A program made the position numbers and the translations under genes. DNA of 6,819 nt from NCBI GenBank assembly GCA_003157235.1, contig PMJC01000463.1:1-6819 (forward strand), given 5' to 3'. The DNA is from Methanosarcina sp. GTDB lineage: Archaea; Halobacteriota; Methanosarcinia; Methanosarcinales; Methanosarcinaceae. The notes under the pieces are model-generated. The model saw only the letters and a program-made list of their open reading frames with translations. It was not told the origin of the DNA and searched no databases. Shown one piece after another: positions 1 through 5,050 of the stretch (its first letter is position 1; every line of letters starts with the position of its first letter).

Positions 1-2
1 CT

Positions 3-192
3 TATGTAGTCGGCGAAAATTCTTCTTTTGCATCTTCACTCAGAGACAATGTTTGGTCTCATATAGGTTTTTGGTCTAAAGCTAAAAAATTTTTCTCAAG
101 AAATAGGTTCAGACAAGGTTTCCTAATTAATGGAATGGGACTCTGCTTTTATACTAGATGAGCTAACTAAAAAAAGACTTGATATAAAATAA
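3..192 (+). pseudogene. C-terminal end of a broken, unrecognised gene cut by the left edge
   Basis: The frame starting at base 3 is open for 51 codons and reads like protein, including ENSSFASSLRDNVWSHIGFW and a basic stretch KKFFSRNRFRQGFL, before a TGA at 156. The next frame takes over at about 131-136 with WDSAFILDELTKKRLDIK and ends at the TAA at 190-192. Removing one G from the GG at 132-133 joins both halves as FLINEWDSAFILDEL, so I read this as one C-terminal region carrying a single-base insertion, or a sequencing error. The start lies outside the window. I do not recognise the family. Nothing downstream on this strand is intact, so no operon can be inferred. Confidence 0.4.
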
Positions 193-205
193 GTGATATT
201 TGTAC

Positions 206-259
206 ATGGCAATAGATGATTTAAATAAATTTAAGCTTTTGAAAAAATTAAATAAATAA
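206..259 (+). CDS. Possible 17-codon ORF behind the left-edge gene
   Basis: ATG at 206 opens MAIDDLNKFKLLKKLNK and closes at TAA 257-259. A GTGAT stretch at 193-197, complementary to the archaeal 16S 3' end, sits eight bases upstream and directly follows the stop of the preceding broken gene, which is the arrangement of a second operon gene. The product is very short, lysine-rich and unrecognised. It may be the surviving start of a longer gene whose remainder is lost, or chance. Confidence 0.15.
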   Translation: MAIDDLNKFKLLKKLNK

Positions 260-366
260 ACAAATACCAACATAAATTAAGAGGGAATTCGCTTGTGTGT
301 AAAAATTTTTTGATCATTACATTAGAGGCGGAATCATCCTAATTTGATATTGTTGAAGGAGAACAG

Positions 367-507
367 ATGAGTCAAGATTGTAGTTTTATTATAGAAAATC
401 AGAATGTTGATAATCCGGAAGTTTTGGAATTTATTTCTTTGTCTGCAGAAATATAGTCTCGGGTGGTGAAACATTATAAGCTACATTTAAGGAAATCAGG
501 ACAATAA
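367..507 (+). pseudogene. Small relic ORF with an in-frame TAG
   Basis: A GGAG motif at 358-361 lies five bases before an ATG at 367. The frame gives 29 protein-like codons (MSQDCSFIIENQNVDNPEVL and nine more), meets TAG at 454-456, then runs SRVVKHYKLHLRKSGQ to TAA at 505-507. The same frame stays fairly open further on, to 649, broken by TAG 547, TAA 550 and TAA 649. Read as pyrrolysine, the first TAG would give a 46-residue product; read as stop, 29 residues. I do not recognise the family. The scattered stops favour a decayed gene over a genuine pyrrolysine protein. No domain or membrane segment is visible. Confidence 0.25.
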
Positions 508-1089
508 ACGAACTCAAAAATCGATATTAAGGTAACTGAATTAGAATAGTAATTCGGAACTGCAGTAAATAGGAAACTACTGAAGGGGCACAAATCAAGA
601 GAAATGATAGAGGATTTCGATAAACCCCTAAATTTTGTTATAGATATATAAATTGATATAAATGACTCTTGAAAATCAGGGGAAAATTTTGATAAATTTC
701 CGATTTCAACAAATTGTTCATATAGGATTCATAAACAACCAGCCAAAAATTGAAGTTTATCGAGATTCTCAGATATTTATCGAAAAACCCTCTAATCAAC
801 ACATATATTCATGGTATGGACGGAAATATAAGTACGAATGTAGGACTTATGCATATGAGTGTGAGTATAAATATAAAATATATTGTGACGATATTCATAC
901 TTTTCTTAATTTTGGATTACTCTTATGAGCTTTTTGAAATCATAAAAATGAGACCCTTGCTACATTTCCAAAAAATTGGATGTACACTTGTTTTTAAGAT
1001 TTGATCAATGACTCAATGACAAAATCAAAAATTTGGTTGATTCATTACACTATACAATCTCAGGCAGTGCAAAGAGTTGAGAATTAAAG

Positions 1090-1103
1090 GGAACTTAAGT
1101 TCC
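1090..1103. repeat. Perfect 14-bp palindrome GGAACTTAAGTTCC
   Basis: The sequence equals its own reverse complement over 14 bases. It lies about 220 bp beyond the stop of cbiA, outside any gene. Such a dyad could be a dimeric repressor site or a short stem, but no promoter is recognisable next to it, so the role is unknown. Confidence 0.4.
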
Positions 1104-1179
1104 ATTATTATATTACATAAAGATAATGATAATAAAACCAACTTCAAATCATATTAGAATACTGGATCATTTATTACTT

Positions 1180-1191
1180 GGCATATATGCC
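1180..1191. repeat. Perfect 12-bp palindrome GGCATATATGCC
   Basis: A self-complementary 12-mer with a TATATA core, followed closely by CTAATATATAA. It could be an operator over a TATA element, yet no gene starts within a sensible distance on either strand. It lies about 130 bp downstream of the cbiA stop. Confidence 0.35.
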
Positions 1192-1263
1192 TAATATATA
1201 ATGGGCTCATAAAAAAATTGCACTTGGAATAAAACATGAAAACCCGAAGTATGTTTTTATAAA

Positions 1264-1279
1264 TAAAATTAAAAAAATT
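1264..1279 (-). terminator. U-tract terminator candidate for cbiA
   Basis: On the minus strand, about 45 bases past the cbiA stop codon, the sequence runs TTTTTTTAATTTTA (T7 at 1277-1271). Archaeal RNA polymerase stops at such uridine tracts without needing a hairpin, and none is visible here. The tract fits a single-gene cbiA transcript. Confidence 0.45.
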
Positions 1280-1323
1280 CAACCTTTACTTATGAAGCAA
1301 ACAATTGCATGAATAATAAAATT

Positions 1324-2643
1324 TTATCGCCTTTTAAATTCCCTGCATTTCTGCACGAATTTTTCTACCGGGAAACTGGCAGGATGAGTATGCATATACC
1401 CTGCAAGAGTATTGTGCTCTATGAGTCCATCAAAACCGTTATTTATACCTTTTCCGCGGAGCATCTTGTATGCAAATCTTGCATCACGGTCACATTCTGT
1501 GAGTGAGTAATGAAATTCATGACCTCTTATATTATGAGAACAGAAGTTTTTGTTAATAGGGTGTGCTTCAGTATAGCCTAAAGCCCTAAGACGGTTTGTC
1601 ATTCGTGTATTTGCAGGCACAACATCAGCTAGTTTATAAGTCCTGTTATCTACATCATAAGTCTTACATAGGTATAGCAGGCCTCCACATTCCGCATAGA
1701 TTGGCAGGCCATCAGATGCAAGACTTTTAAGTTTACGAGTAGTCTCTGAACTTTCAAGCATTTCTGCATAGAGTTCAGGATAGCCACCTCCAAAGTAAAT
1801 TCCATCCACATCTGGAACTTCTCCTGCCATTGGGCTAAAAAATACAACCTCAGCTCCACAATACCTGAAGGCATCGAACATATCCTGATAGTAAAAACAA
1901 AAGGCTGGATCCCTAGCAATTCCTACCTTGACTTCAGTCTCTGGTCTATGTAGATTCGCAATTTCCGGTAAAGAACAGGGTTCGACAAGTTCAAGTACTG
2001 CATCAAGGTCAACATTATTCTCAATAAATATTGCCATTTCTTTAGTGTTGTAATCCTTTTCGTGAGCCATATATAGCCCAAGGTGCCTAGAGGGAACCTC
2101 AATGTCTTTCTTTCGTGGAATCATTCCTACAATAGGAATGTTATTAATAAGTGAATTTTTTAAGAGTTTCGCATGGCGTAAACTTCCGAATTGATTCAAG
2201 ATAATGCCTACAATCCTTACCTCAGGATCAAACTCTGAATAACCTTTCAGCAAGGCTGCGACGCTCCTGGACATACCATGGACATTTATTACCAGAATTA
2301 CAGGCAAGTTAAGGGTTTTTGCAACGTGTGACGAGCTTGCAATTTCTGTAGAATCTATTCCATCAAAAAGCCCCATTGCACCCTCTACTACCACAATATC
2401 TGCATCTGCAGCCGTTCGGGCCACAATCTGCCCAACTCCATCTGTACCCATCATATATGTATCCAGATTTCTGGAAAGACGCCCACAGATTACAGTGTGA
2501 TGAGAAGGATCAATGTAATCAGGTCCTACCTTGTAAGGCTGGACTTTTAGCCCTCTGTGCTTGAGAGCAGCCATTATGCCCATTGAAACTGTAGTTTTTC
2601 CAACTCCGCTGTGGGTTCCTGCAATAAGTATTCCTTTTGTCAT
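1324..2643 (-). CDS. cbiA: Cobyrinate a,c-diamide synthase (CbiA) or its F430 paralogue Ni-sirohydrochlorin a,c-diamide synthase (CfbB)
   Basis: This 439-residue enzyme uses ATP and glutamine to amidate the a and c acetate side chains of a tetrapyrrole: cobyrinate on the cobalamin route, or Ni-sirohydrochlorin on the coenzyme F430 route. The N-terminal half is a dethiobiotin-synthetase-like ATPase: P-loop GTHSGVGKTT (residues 9-18), YKVGPDYIDPSHH (37-49), RNLD (58-61), VVVEGAMGLFDG (84-95), RHLGL (186-190). The C-terminal half (about 238-425) is a class I glutamine amidotransferase: FGGGYPELYA (284-293), nucleophile Cys319 in AECGGL, GHEFHY (374-379) and a histidine pair at MHTHP (417-421). 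Length and domain order are normal for the family and all key residues are present. The ATG at 2643 starts just ahead of the P-loop, so no later start is possible. There is no good ribosome binding site. No cobalamin or cfb gene lies beside it, so context does not settle the substrate. The protein should be cytosolic. Confidence 0.93.
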   Translation of the reverse strand: MTKGILIAGTHSGVGKTTVSMGIMAALKHRGLKVQPYKVGPDYIDPSHHTVICGRLSRNLDTYMMGTDGVGQIVARTAADADIVVVEGAMGLFDGIDSTEIASSSHVAKTLNLPVILVINVHGMSRSVAALLKGYSEFDPEVRIVGIILNQFGSLRHAKLLKNSLINNIPIVGMIPRKKDIEVPSRHLGLYMAHEKDYNTKEMAIFIENNVDLDAVLELVEPCSLPEIANLHRPETEVKVGIARDPAFCFYYQDMFDAFRYCGAEVVFFSPMAGEVPDVDGIYFGGGYPELYAEMLESSETTRKLKSLASDGLPIYAECGGLLYLCKTYDVDNRTYKLADVVPANTRMTNRLRALGYTEAHPINKNFCSHNIRGHEFHYSLTECDRDARFAYKMLRGKGINNGFDGLIEHNTLAGYMHTHPASFPVEKFVQKCREFKRR

Positions 2644-2662
2644 CTACTTGATATTGTTGCCG

Positions 2663-2678
2663 TTAAAATATATTAAAG
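2663..2678 (-). promoter_or_regulatory. TATA box of cbiA, giving a near-leaderless transcript
   Basis: The minus strand reads CTTTAATATATTTTAA. The usual archaeal spacing of about 25-27 bases from the box centre puts the transcription start at roughly 2644-2648, zero to five bases before the ATG at 2643. That agrees with the missing ribosome binding site (only CAAGTAG precedes the ATG). The position of the start is inferred from spacing, not seen. Confidence 0.5.
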
Positions 2679-2704
2679 CTATTAATTCAGTTGTTGCGAG
2701 TGGT

Positions 2705-2758
2705 TTGTAGTCATCGCCAAGGACTAAATCCAAATTTAGGCTATGGATCCCACTACAA
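2705..2758. repeat. Nested inverted repeats upstream of cbiA
   Basis: TTGTAGT at 2705-2711 pairs with ACTACAA at 2752-2758, and between them CTAAAT-CCAA-ATTTAG (2723-2738) forms a perfect 6-bp stem with a 4-base loop. It lies just downstream of the IS200/IS605 transposase relic, where such elements carry a subterminal hairpin at the right end. A link to the element is therefore possible but unproven. It is upstream of the predicted cbiA transcript, so it is unlikely to be a leader riboswitch. Confidence 0.3.
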
Positions 2759-2793
2759 GCAACTGGTGCATCATTAATCTGAATATAAAGAGA

Positions 2794-3088
2794 TTATTCA
2801 AGATCAAATACTTTCATTTGCGTAAATGCTCCTTTTCCTATCTGATTTTCCTGATTTTCAACATCATTTTTAATTACATAGTAAGTTGTACCATCACTCA
2901 CAATTCCAATGTAACTTCCCTCACTCCATAGTTCTCTACATTATGTCTTTTTTTCAAAATCAGATATTCTTCAAAGATTTTTCATGCCGTGGTATTTTTT
3001 ATAATTGATCTCACTCTTGAGGAAGAACATTTTGGTTCAACAACAACGAAAAGATTTACGTGATCAACATTAAGATTTTATAAAAGCG
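2794..3088 (-). pseudogene. Decayed IS200/IS605-family TnpA (Y1/HUH) transposase
   Basis: TnpA moves single-stranded DNA with an HUH motif and one catalytic tyrosine. Here the conserved order survives in pieces. FYKIL comes first (about 3088-3074), then in another frame NVDHVNLFVVVEPK (from 3071), matching the DHVHFLVQSVP region. After a TGA comes KIFEEYLILKKR, matching the segment before the conserved tryptophan. After a further shift near the A-run at about 2945-2955 comes RELWSEGSYIGIVSDG, matching the family's LWSxGYYVxTVGxx, and then VIKNDVENQ. The end FTQMKVFDLE and TAA at 2794 also suits the family. The HUH motif reads H-V-N instead of H-x-H, and the catalytic Tyr of the YIxxQ helix is Asp. 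With at least two frameshifts and an internal stop the gene is dead. No tnpB is seen nearby. The N-terminal limit is uncertain. Confidence 0.6.
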
Positions 3089-3130
3089 TAATAGATCCTT
3101 ACTCGATATATACACTGAAATCCCGTAGCA
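3001..3130 (+). other. Open plus-strand frame opposite the transposase relic, not accepted as a gene
   Basis: The plus frame from 3001 reads LTLEEEHFGSTTTKRF, one TGA at 3061, then RFYKSVIDPYSIYTLKS. It lies mostly antisense to the TnpA relic, which explains part of its openness. It has no start signal or recognised motif. Confidence 0.1.
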
Positions 3131-3208
3131 GTATGGAAACTTTATGAAAATGACAAAATAAGAGCCTGAAGATAAGTGGAATCTAGGAATTTACTTAGGT
3201 ATTAGAAC

Positions 3209-3289
3209 CTAGAGAACTAACGAATCATTTAGAGCCACTTCCACAAAATCCGTTTCTGTTTTAAGCCCTATAGCATCTGATATATTCAT
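3209..3289 (-). CDS. Possible 26-residue ORF behind a TATA box
   Basis: ATG at 3289 opens MNISDAIGLKTETDFVEVAL and six more residues to TAG at 3211-3209. A palindromic TATA box at 3322-3331 would place the transcript start near 3300, and an AAGGAT at about 3303-3298 lies a suitable distance before the ATG. Read through the TAG, the frame adds only VLIPK before TAA. The sequence looks like the start of a real protein rather than a whole one, so it may be a truncated gene. I do not recognise the family. Confidence 0.25.
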   Translation of the reverse strand: MNISDAIGLKTETDFVEVALNDSLVL

Positions 3290-3316
3290 TAAATACATCC
3301 TTTATACTTAATTACG

Positions 3317-3331
3317 CAAAAATTTATAAAT
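3317..3331. promoter_or_regulatory. Palindromic TATA box with BRE-like element
   Basis: ATTTATAAAT (3322-3331) is self-complementary and close to the archaeal TATA consensus. On the plus strand GCAAAA precedes it, resembling a purine-rich TFB recognition element, which favours plus-strand transcription from about 3352. On the minus strand the 26-residue ORF starts at a suitable distance, so it could serve both directions. Confidence 0.35.
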
Positions 3332-3360
3332 CAAAATGAGTTTATTTTAAAAATATTTAT

Positions 3361-3384
3361 TGAAGGCTTAAAAAGCCTCATTTT
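3361..3384 (+). terminator. Hairpin followed by a short T-run
   Basis: TGAAGGCTT and AAGCCTCA pair over eight base pairs with one bulged A and an AAA loop, followed by TTTT at 3381-3384. It resembles an intrinsic terminator on the plus strand. It lies only about ten bases beyond the predicted plus-strand start from the 3322 TATA box, so any such transcript might end very early. On the minus strand it overlaps the stop of the 3368-3544 relic. Confidence 0.35.
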
Positions 3385-3544
3385 CAATTTGCTGCAAAAT
3401 GTACATGAATCCGAGAAAGTGCATAATTGAGCCTGTACCAATCTTTTCTTTGATGATGCCAATAGACTATGAAAATTCCAATTTTATATTTTGATTTGAC
3501 GAATAAGAAAGAGTTAAAGATTTAGTCTTCCATTCATCATTGGA
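3368..3544 (-). pseudogene. 58-codon relic frame with one TAG
   Basis: The minus frame is open from just after a TAG at 3547-3545 and reads SNDEWKTKSLTLSYSSNQNI and on to a TAG at 3469-3467. It continues GIIKEKIGTGSIMHFLGF, then MYILQQIENEAF, to TAA at 3370-3368. The second part, with a glycine-rich turn and an amphipathic helix, looks like a genuine C-terminus. There is no start codon near its beginning and it follows the stop of the 214-residue gene by 50 bases on the same strand. I do not recognise the family. It could be a C-terminal fragment of a transposase or other accessory protein. Confidence 0.3.
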
Positions 3545-3567
3545 CTATTAATTATTAGACCTGATAA

Positions 3568-3606
3568 TAAGCATTGATGAACCTACTGGGCCATATTCAT
3601 TGCTTA
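3568..3606 (-). terminator. Imperfect hairpin over the stop codon of the 214-residue gene
   Basis: TTCATTGCTTA (3596-3606) pairs with TAAGCA-TTG-ATGAA (3568-3581), giving an 11-bp stem with a three-base bulge and a 14-base loop. The stop codon (3599-3597) sits inside the stem. No long T-run follows on the minus strand, so it may act on the 3' end of the mRNA rather than as a classic terminator. Confidence 0.3.
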
Positions 3607-4241
3607 TCCCTAAGAATTGCTTTGATTTCCTTCAATTCTTGTAATATCTCAGCTAGTATAAAATTGTTGGAAGCTTCCGACGCTTTCTTTATCTTCTTTT
3701 TTACAGGAAAAGGAGAGGATCGCACTAATTCTGATGCATCATGAACTTCTGGAATTGGAGCAATTTCTAGAGCATCAATCCATCCATCAGAAACTGAAAC
3801 TTCTGGCTCTTCGAGTACCCATTCACCATTTAATGCAGGAATTACAGGCTCAGGCATCCAATACTCAGTAAATAGACCATTCCAGTATTCTTCAATCGAT
3901 TCGAGTACTAATAAGTGAGAAGATTCGCCTTTCCACTCGTACTCAACCTTTAGCTTATCAGAAAAGCGATTTTCGAGTCCCTTGACTACAATATCGATCG
4001 CTACCCTACATCTCTTATCTATATTGACATACTCATTTAAAATCGGTAGTGAAAGAGCCCTAAAGAATGCATTCTTTATGTCATTCCGAGCATAGCCTGA
4101 TAGGCTAACACAGGCATTAACTAACTCTATTACTTCATCTTGAGGCATTACCTTTGCTAATTCAGGGTTAATCTCCAATAATGGAAATTTAGCCTTTGTT
4201 TCCTCTAACAAGGATTTTTGTGTGTTTTCTAAATTACTCAT
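3597..4241 (-). CDS. Intact protein of 214 residues, family not recognised
   Basis: I do not recognise this protein. An upstream GTG at 4250 is in frame, but the ATG at 4241 is the better start: AGGTGATC (4252-4245), an almost perfect match to the archaeal anti-SD, lies four bases before the ATG and overlaps the GTG. Residues 1-95 look helical and well packed (ELVNACVSLSGYARNDIKNA, 39-58; RALSLPILNEYV, 61-72). Residues 96-165 are rich in Glu, Trp and Pro (EYEWKG 100-105, EEYWNGLFTEYWMPEP 117-132). Then come a basic patch KKKIKK (181-186) and a C-terminal amphipathic helix (194-211, hydrophobic at I195, I199, L203, I206, L210) that may form a coiled coil. There is no signal peptide or membrane segment, so it is probably cytosolic, and it has no stops or frameshifts in contrast to its surroundings. 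It is divergent from the 4303 winged-helix relic. Confidence 0.75.
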   Translation of the reverse strand: MSNLENTQKSLLEETKAKFPLLEINPELAKVMPQDEVIELVNACVSLSGYARNDIKNAFFRALSLPILNEYVNIDKRCRVAIDIVVKGLENRFSDKLKVEYEWKGESSHLLVLESIEEYWNGLFTEYWMPEPVIPALNGEWVLEEPEVSVSDGWIDALEIAPIPEVHDASELVRSSPFPVKKKIKKASEASNNFILAEILQELKEIKAILRDKQ

Positions 4242-4244
4242 ATA

Positions 4245-4252
4245 GATCACCT
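4245..4252 (-). promoter_or_regulatory. Strong ribosome binding site AGGTGATC
   Basis: This site decides the start of the 214-residue gene. It matches the 16S 3' end over eight bases and leaves a four-base spacer (TAT plus A) to the ATG at 4241. The in-frame GTG at 4250 lies inside it and is therefore unlikely to be used. Confidence 0.7.
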
Positions 4253-4302
4253 TTCGATCAGAATGTTTAAAGTGTCGATGATCTAAAAGATGTATATGTT
4301 TT

Positions 4303-4613
4303 GTGATAGATCTTTATAAGTCTATTGTTATCGTTTCCCATTGCCTCTCTCCAAATTATCCATTTTCTTTATCGCATTCCGCTATAATAAATAGATGGTC
4401 TCAACCAGTATTGCATTTTGGGCGTGAGAAAATAACTCTTGAAGATGATATTAATTATTTAATACTTAAGAATGGATTCGTAACTTATGCAGACATTGTT
4501 AGTCGCATAAAGATATCATATGAATACATCACTCAAACAATGAAAAACATTTTAAGTTATTGAGAGATCTCCGAAGCAAAGGAATGCTTACACAACCTTT
4601 GCATAAGTGGTGA
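4303..4613 (+). pseudogene. Frameshifted winged-helix-like protein relic
   Basis: The plus frame runs 86 codons from a GTG at 4303 to TGA at 4561. The last third, ITLEDDINYLILKNGFVTYA followed by DIVSRIKISYEYITQTMKNI, has the helix-turn-helix pattern of a winged-helix DNA-binding domain. At the stop the neighbouring frame (from 4560) continues LRDLRSKGMLTQPLHKW and ends at TGA 4611-4613. Adding one T to the TATTG at 4558-4562 would join ILSY to LRDLRSKGML, the usual recognition-helix and wing layout, so I infer a one-base deletion. There is no ribosome binding site before the GTG, and the N-terminal third is not convincing, so the gene may also lack its start. It is divergent from the 214-residue gene and may once have regulated it. 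No family name can be given. Confidence 0.4.
4312..4320 (-). promoter_or_regulatory. TATA box candidate for the 214-residue gene
   Basis: CTTATAAAG on the minus strand would start transcription near 4290, giving a leader of about 50 bases to the ATG at 4241. A second candidate, CATATACA (4299-4292), would give a leader of about 25 bases. The site lies inside the 5' end of the divergent relic frame. Confidence 0.3.
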
Positions 4614-4670
4614 ATATCAAGCTATGCGAATTCCAGATTTTATTTACTAGACATATAGATTATGAACCTA

Positions 4671-4788
4671 TCCGAAAAGTTTTGTGACCTACTCTAACTT
4701 ATACAATAGCCATATGCACAACAGAACGGATACTCGGATATTATAGCCTACAATAATTTTTACAACATAATTGTTTCTACTTTTCGGA
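4671..4788. repeat. 118-bp stretch bounded by 10-bp inverted repeats
   Basis: TCCGAAAAGT (4671-4680) and its exact complement ACTTTTCGGA (4779-4788) face each other across 98 bp that hold no coding potential. The next outer bases do not form an evident target duplication. The layout would suit a miniature inverted-repeat element, or the repeats may be chance. Confidence 0.3.
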
Positions 4789-4864
4789 CAGACTCTTCTT
4801 GATCACCGAGCAATTAACGTCATTGTGATGCTCTAAAGATGATGAAGACAAACAACTACTTCTT

Positions 4865-5014
4865 TTAATCTCTTTTTTTAAGCTCTTTGTTATCATCGAC
4901 TTTGAGTCGTTTGTTATCATCGGTTTGAAGCCCTCTGTTATCATCAGTAAATAAAAACTTCGCTGCTTCCTCTCTGTTTTTAATATTGTTCTTGAGACCA
5001 TTATTGTAACGCTT
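4865..5014 (-). pseudogene. Start-less 49-codon frame carrying the octapeptide repeat
   Basis: After a TGA at 5017-5015 the minus frame is open with KRYNNGLKNNIKNREEAAKF and then three octapeptides of the form [TV]DDN[KR]xL[KQ], ending KKRD and TAA at 4867-4865. It has no start codon or ribosome binding site and is separated from the DUF2971 relic's stop by several further stops. The composition (Asp, Asn, Lys, Leu) suggests a coiled or linker segment. It may be the remnant of a repeat-containing gene. The overlapping ORF starting at 5085 is the out-of-frame shadow. Confidence 0.2.
4883..4954. repeat. Three tandem copies of a 24-bp repeat
   Basis: The core GTTATCATC recurs at 4889, 4913 and 4937, exactly 24 bp apart, within units such as CTCTTTGTTATCATCGACTT. 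A fourth, very degenerate unit may precede at 4859. Since 24 is a multiple of three, each frame gives an eight-residue repeat. The minus frame 4865-5014, in phase with the DUF2971 tail, reads TDDNRGLQ, TDDNKRLK, VDDNKELK. The next minus frame reads MITEGFKP, MITNDSKS, MITKSLKK. The polar DDNKxLx version looks more like natural protein, but it has no start codon. Confidence 0.7.
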
Positions 5015-5050
5015 TCACTGAATTCACGCACTTTATCGAGAAGAAAATTA

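Larger units (their letters stand above)
660..1260. other. AT-rich stretch without a supported gene
   Basis: Two overlapping plus-strand frames (662-928 and 750-1004) are open here but lack ribosome binding sites, recognisable motifs and the codon texture of real genes. Their residues are dominated by Tyr, Lys and Ile, as expected from AT-rich DNA. The minus strand is full of stops. A short protein-like plus-strand frame at about 1126-1191 (MIIKPTSNHIRILDHLLLGI) may be the start of a lost gene, but ends at once in TAA. Two perfect palindromes, at 1090 and 1180, are listed separately. Confidence 0.5.
2644..2793 (-). other. 49-codon open frame abutting the cbiA start
   Basis: Past the stop of the transposase relic (TAA 2796-2794), the same minus frame stays open for 49 codons, ending IALIYFNGNNIK and then TAG (2646-2644) directly in front of the cbiA ATG. 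It contains LNLDLVLGDDYKPLATTELI, which looks like real protein. It has no start codon of its own, and the cbiA TATA box lies inside it. It may be a gene remnant into which the transposon was inserted, or chance. I do not recognise a family. Confidence 0.25.

Noticed and set aside
662..1004. Two overlapping plus-strand ORFs of 88 and 84 codons
   Set aside because: No ribosome binding site, no motif, and Tyr/Lys/Ile-heavy composition typical of AT-rich non-coding DNA; they overlap in different frames.
1309..1506. Plus-strand ORF of 65 codons
   Set aside because: Antisense shadow of the cbiA C-terminal coding region.
1650..2564. ORFs at 1650-1919 (minus) and 2376-2564 (plus)
   Set aside because: Both lie wholly inside cbiA in other frames, and cbiA has complete family motifs.
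2644..2760. Cobalamin riboswitch upstream of cbiA
   Set aside because: No B12-box-like conserved core is recognisable, and the predicted transcript starts at the ATG, leaving no room for a leader.
2743..2931. Plus-strand ORF of 62 codons with hydrophobic middle
   Set aside because: Lies opposite the TnpA relic and its flank; its hydrophobic residues are the complement of the relic's polar codons, and it has no start signal.
3451..3460. C/D box small RNA suggested by TGATGATG
   Set aside because: No matching D box (CTGA) lies within a suitable distance downstream.
4242..4250. GTG start at 4250 for the 214-residue gene
   Set aside because: The GTG lies inside the ribosome binding site for the ATG at 4241.
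4883..4954. CRISPR array
   Set aside because: The repeat units are contiguous with no spacers and diverge from each other.
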